64,000 nucleotides of DNA from Vombatus ursinus (taxonomy: Eukaryota; Chordata; Mammalia; Diprotodontia; Vombatidae): positions 39,287,803 to 39,351,802 of the forward strand of contig NW_020954557.1 in NCBI RefSeq assembly GCF_900497805.2. The letters run 5' to 3'. Position numbers and translations under genes: made by a program. Positions 63,752 through 64,000 of this stretch are shown here, piece after piece (position 1 is the stretch's first letter; each line of letters starts with the position of its first letter). Below the pieces are notes generated by a model that saw only the letters and a list, made by a program, of their open reading frames with translations, was not told where the DNA came from and ran no database searches.

Positions 63752-64000
63752 ATGGAGTAAGAAGACTGGAAAGGTAGGAAGGGGCCAGGTTGTGAAGGGC
63801 TTTAAAACCTAATCAGAAGATTTTCTATGTGAGCCTGAAGTAATAGGGAATCACTAAAATTTATTGAGTAGGGAAGTGACATGATCAGGCTTGTGCTTCG
63901 GAAAATCACTTTGGCAACTGAATAGAAGATGTCTTGGAGTGGGAAGAGGTCTGAGATAGGGCAACTTACCAGCAGACTATTGCAAGAATCTAGGTATGAG
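63752..64000 (-). repeat. L2-type LINE ORF2/3' region, reverse orientation, runs off the window
   Basis: 'gaagactggaaaggtaggaa', 'ggttgtgaagggctttaaaa', 'gaagtgacatgatcaggctt', 'gcagactattgcaagaatct' are the complement of L2 ORF2 C-terminal sequence (the last is the LDYCNSLL codons in reverse). Confidence 0.85.

Overview
The window looks like intergenic or deep intronic nuclear DNA from a marsupial. I found no protein-coding gene or exon that I could defend. The marsupial call rests on the repeats. They include many tRNA-headed SINEs, most with a tail resembling the 3' end of RTE LINEs and two with a poly-A tail. CORE-SINEs (MIR and MAR1-like) are also common. L1 copies have the marsupial-type 3' UTR, and there are many old CR1-clade LINE pieces (CR1 and L2/L3). 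Family names come from recalled consensus motifs, not from a library search, and the species cannot be fixed.

Layout. 1-3.9 kb: sparse old SINE/LINE pieces and a long polypyrimidine tract. 3.9-9.0 kb: fragments of a CR1 LINE in colinear order, cut by SINEs and a large TA/TG microsatellite. 9-13.2 kb: unique DNA, then an L2 copy interrupted by an L1 3' end that is itself interrupted by a SINE piece. 13.2-17.5 kb: a three-level nest in which an ORF1-only L1 sits in a SINE that sits in an older L1 3' end. 17.5-22.9 kb: SINEs, a CR1 3' end, a (GA)n array with a 10-N gap, and an antisense L2 carrying a SINE and a hAT MITE. 22.9-25.1 kb: two diverged copies of a short unique sequence flank about 1.5 kb without recognisable repeats. 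25-37.3 kb: dense MIR/L2, hAT elements, and a near-full-length 7SL RNA retropseudogene at 32.3 kb. 37.3-39.6 kb: the longest repeat-free stretch, with some CpG, a candidate conserved regulatory block. 39.6-46.3 kb: MIR, hAT, L1 ends, and an inverted SINE pair. 46.6-50.3 kb: an L1 with both ORFs in ruins and a solo LTR with a 5-bp target duplication. 50.3-56.2 kb: L2/CR1 territory holding an unusual compound duplication. 56-64 kb: mostly unique DNA with old repeats and an RTE reverse-transcriptase relic.

No genes act together here. The interest lies in nested insertions with readable target-site duplications, which give a relative chronology, in the local duplications, and in repeat-free islands that may be regulatory. 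I did not find a new biological system.
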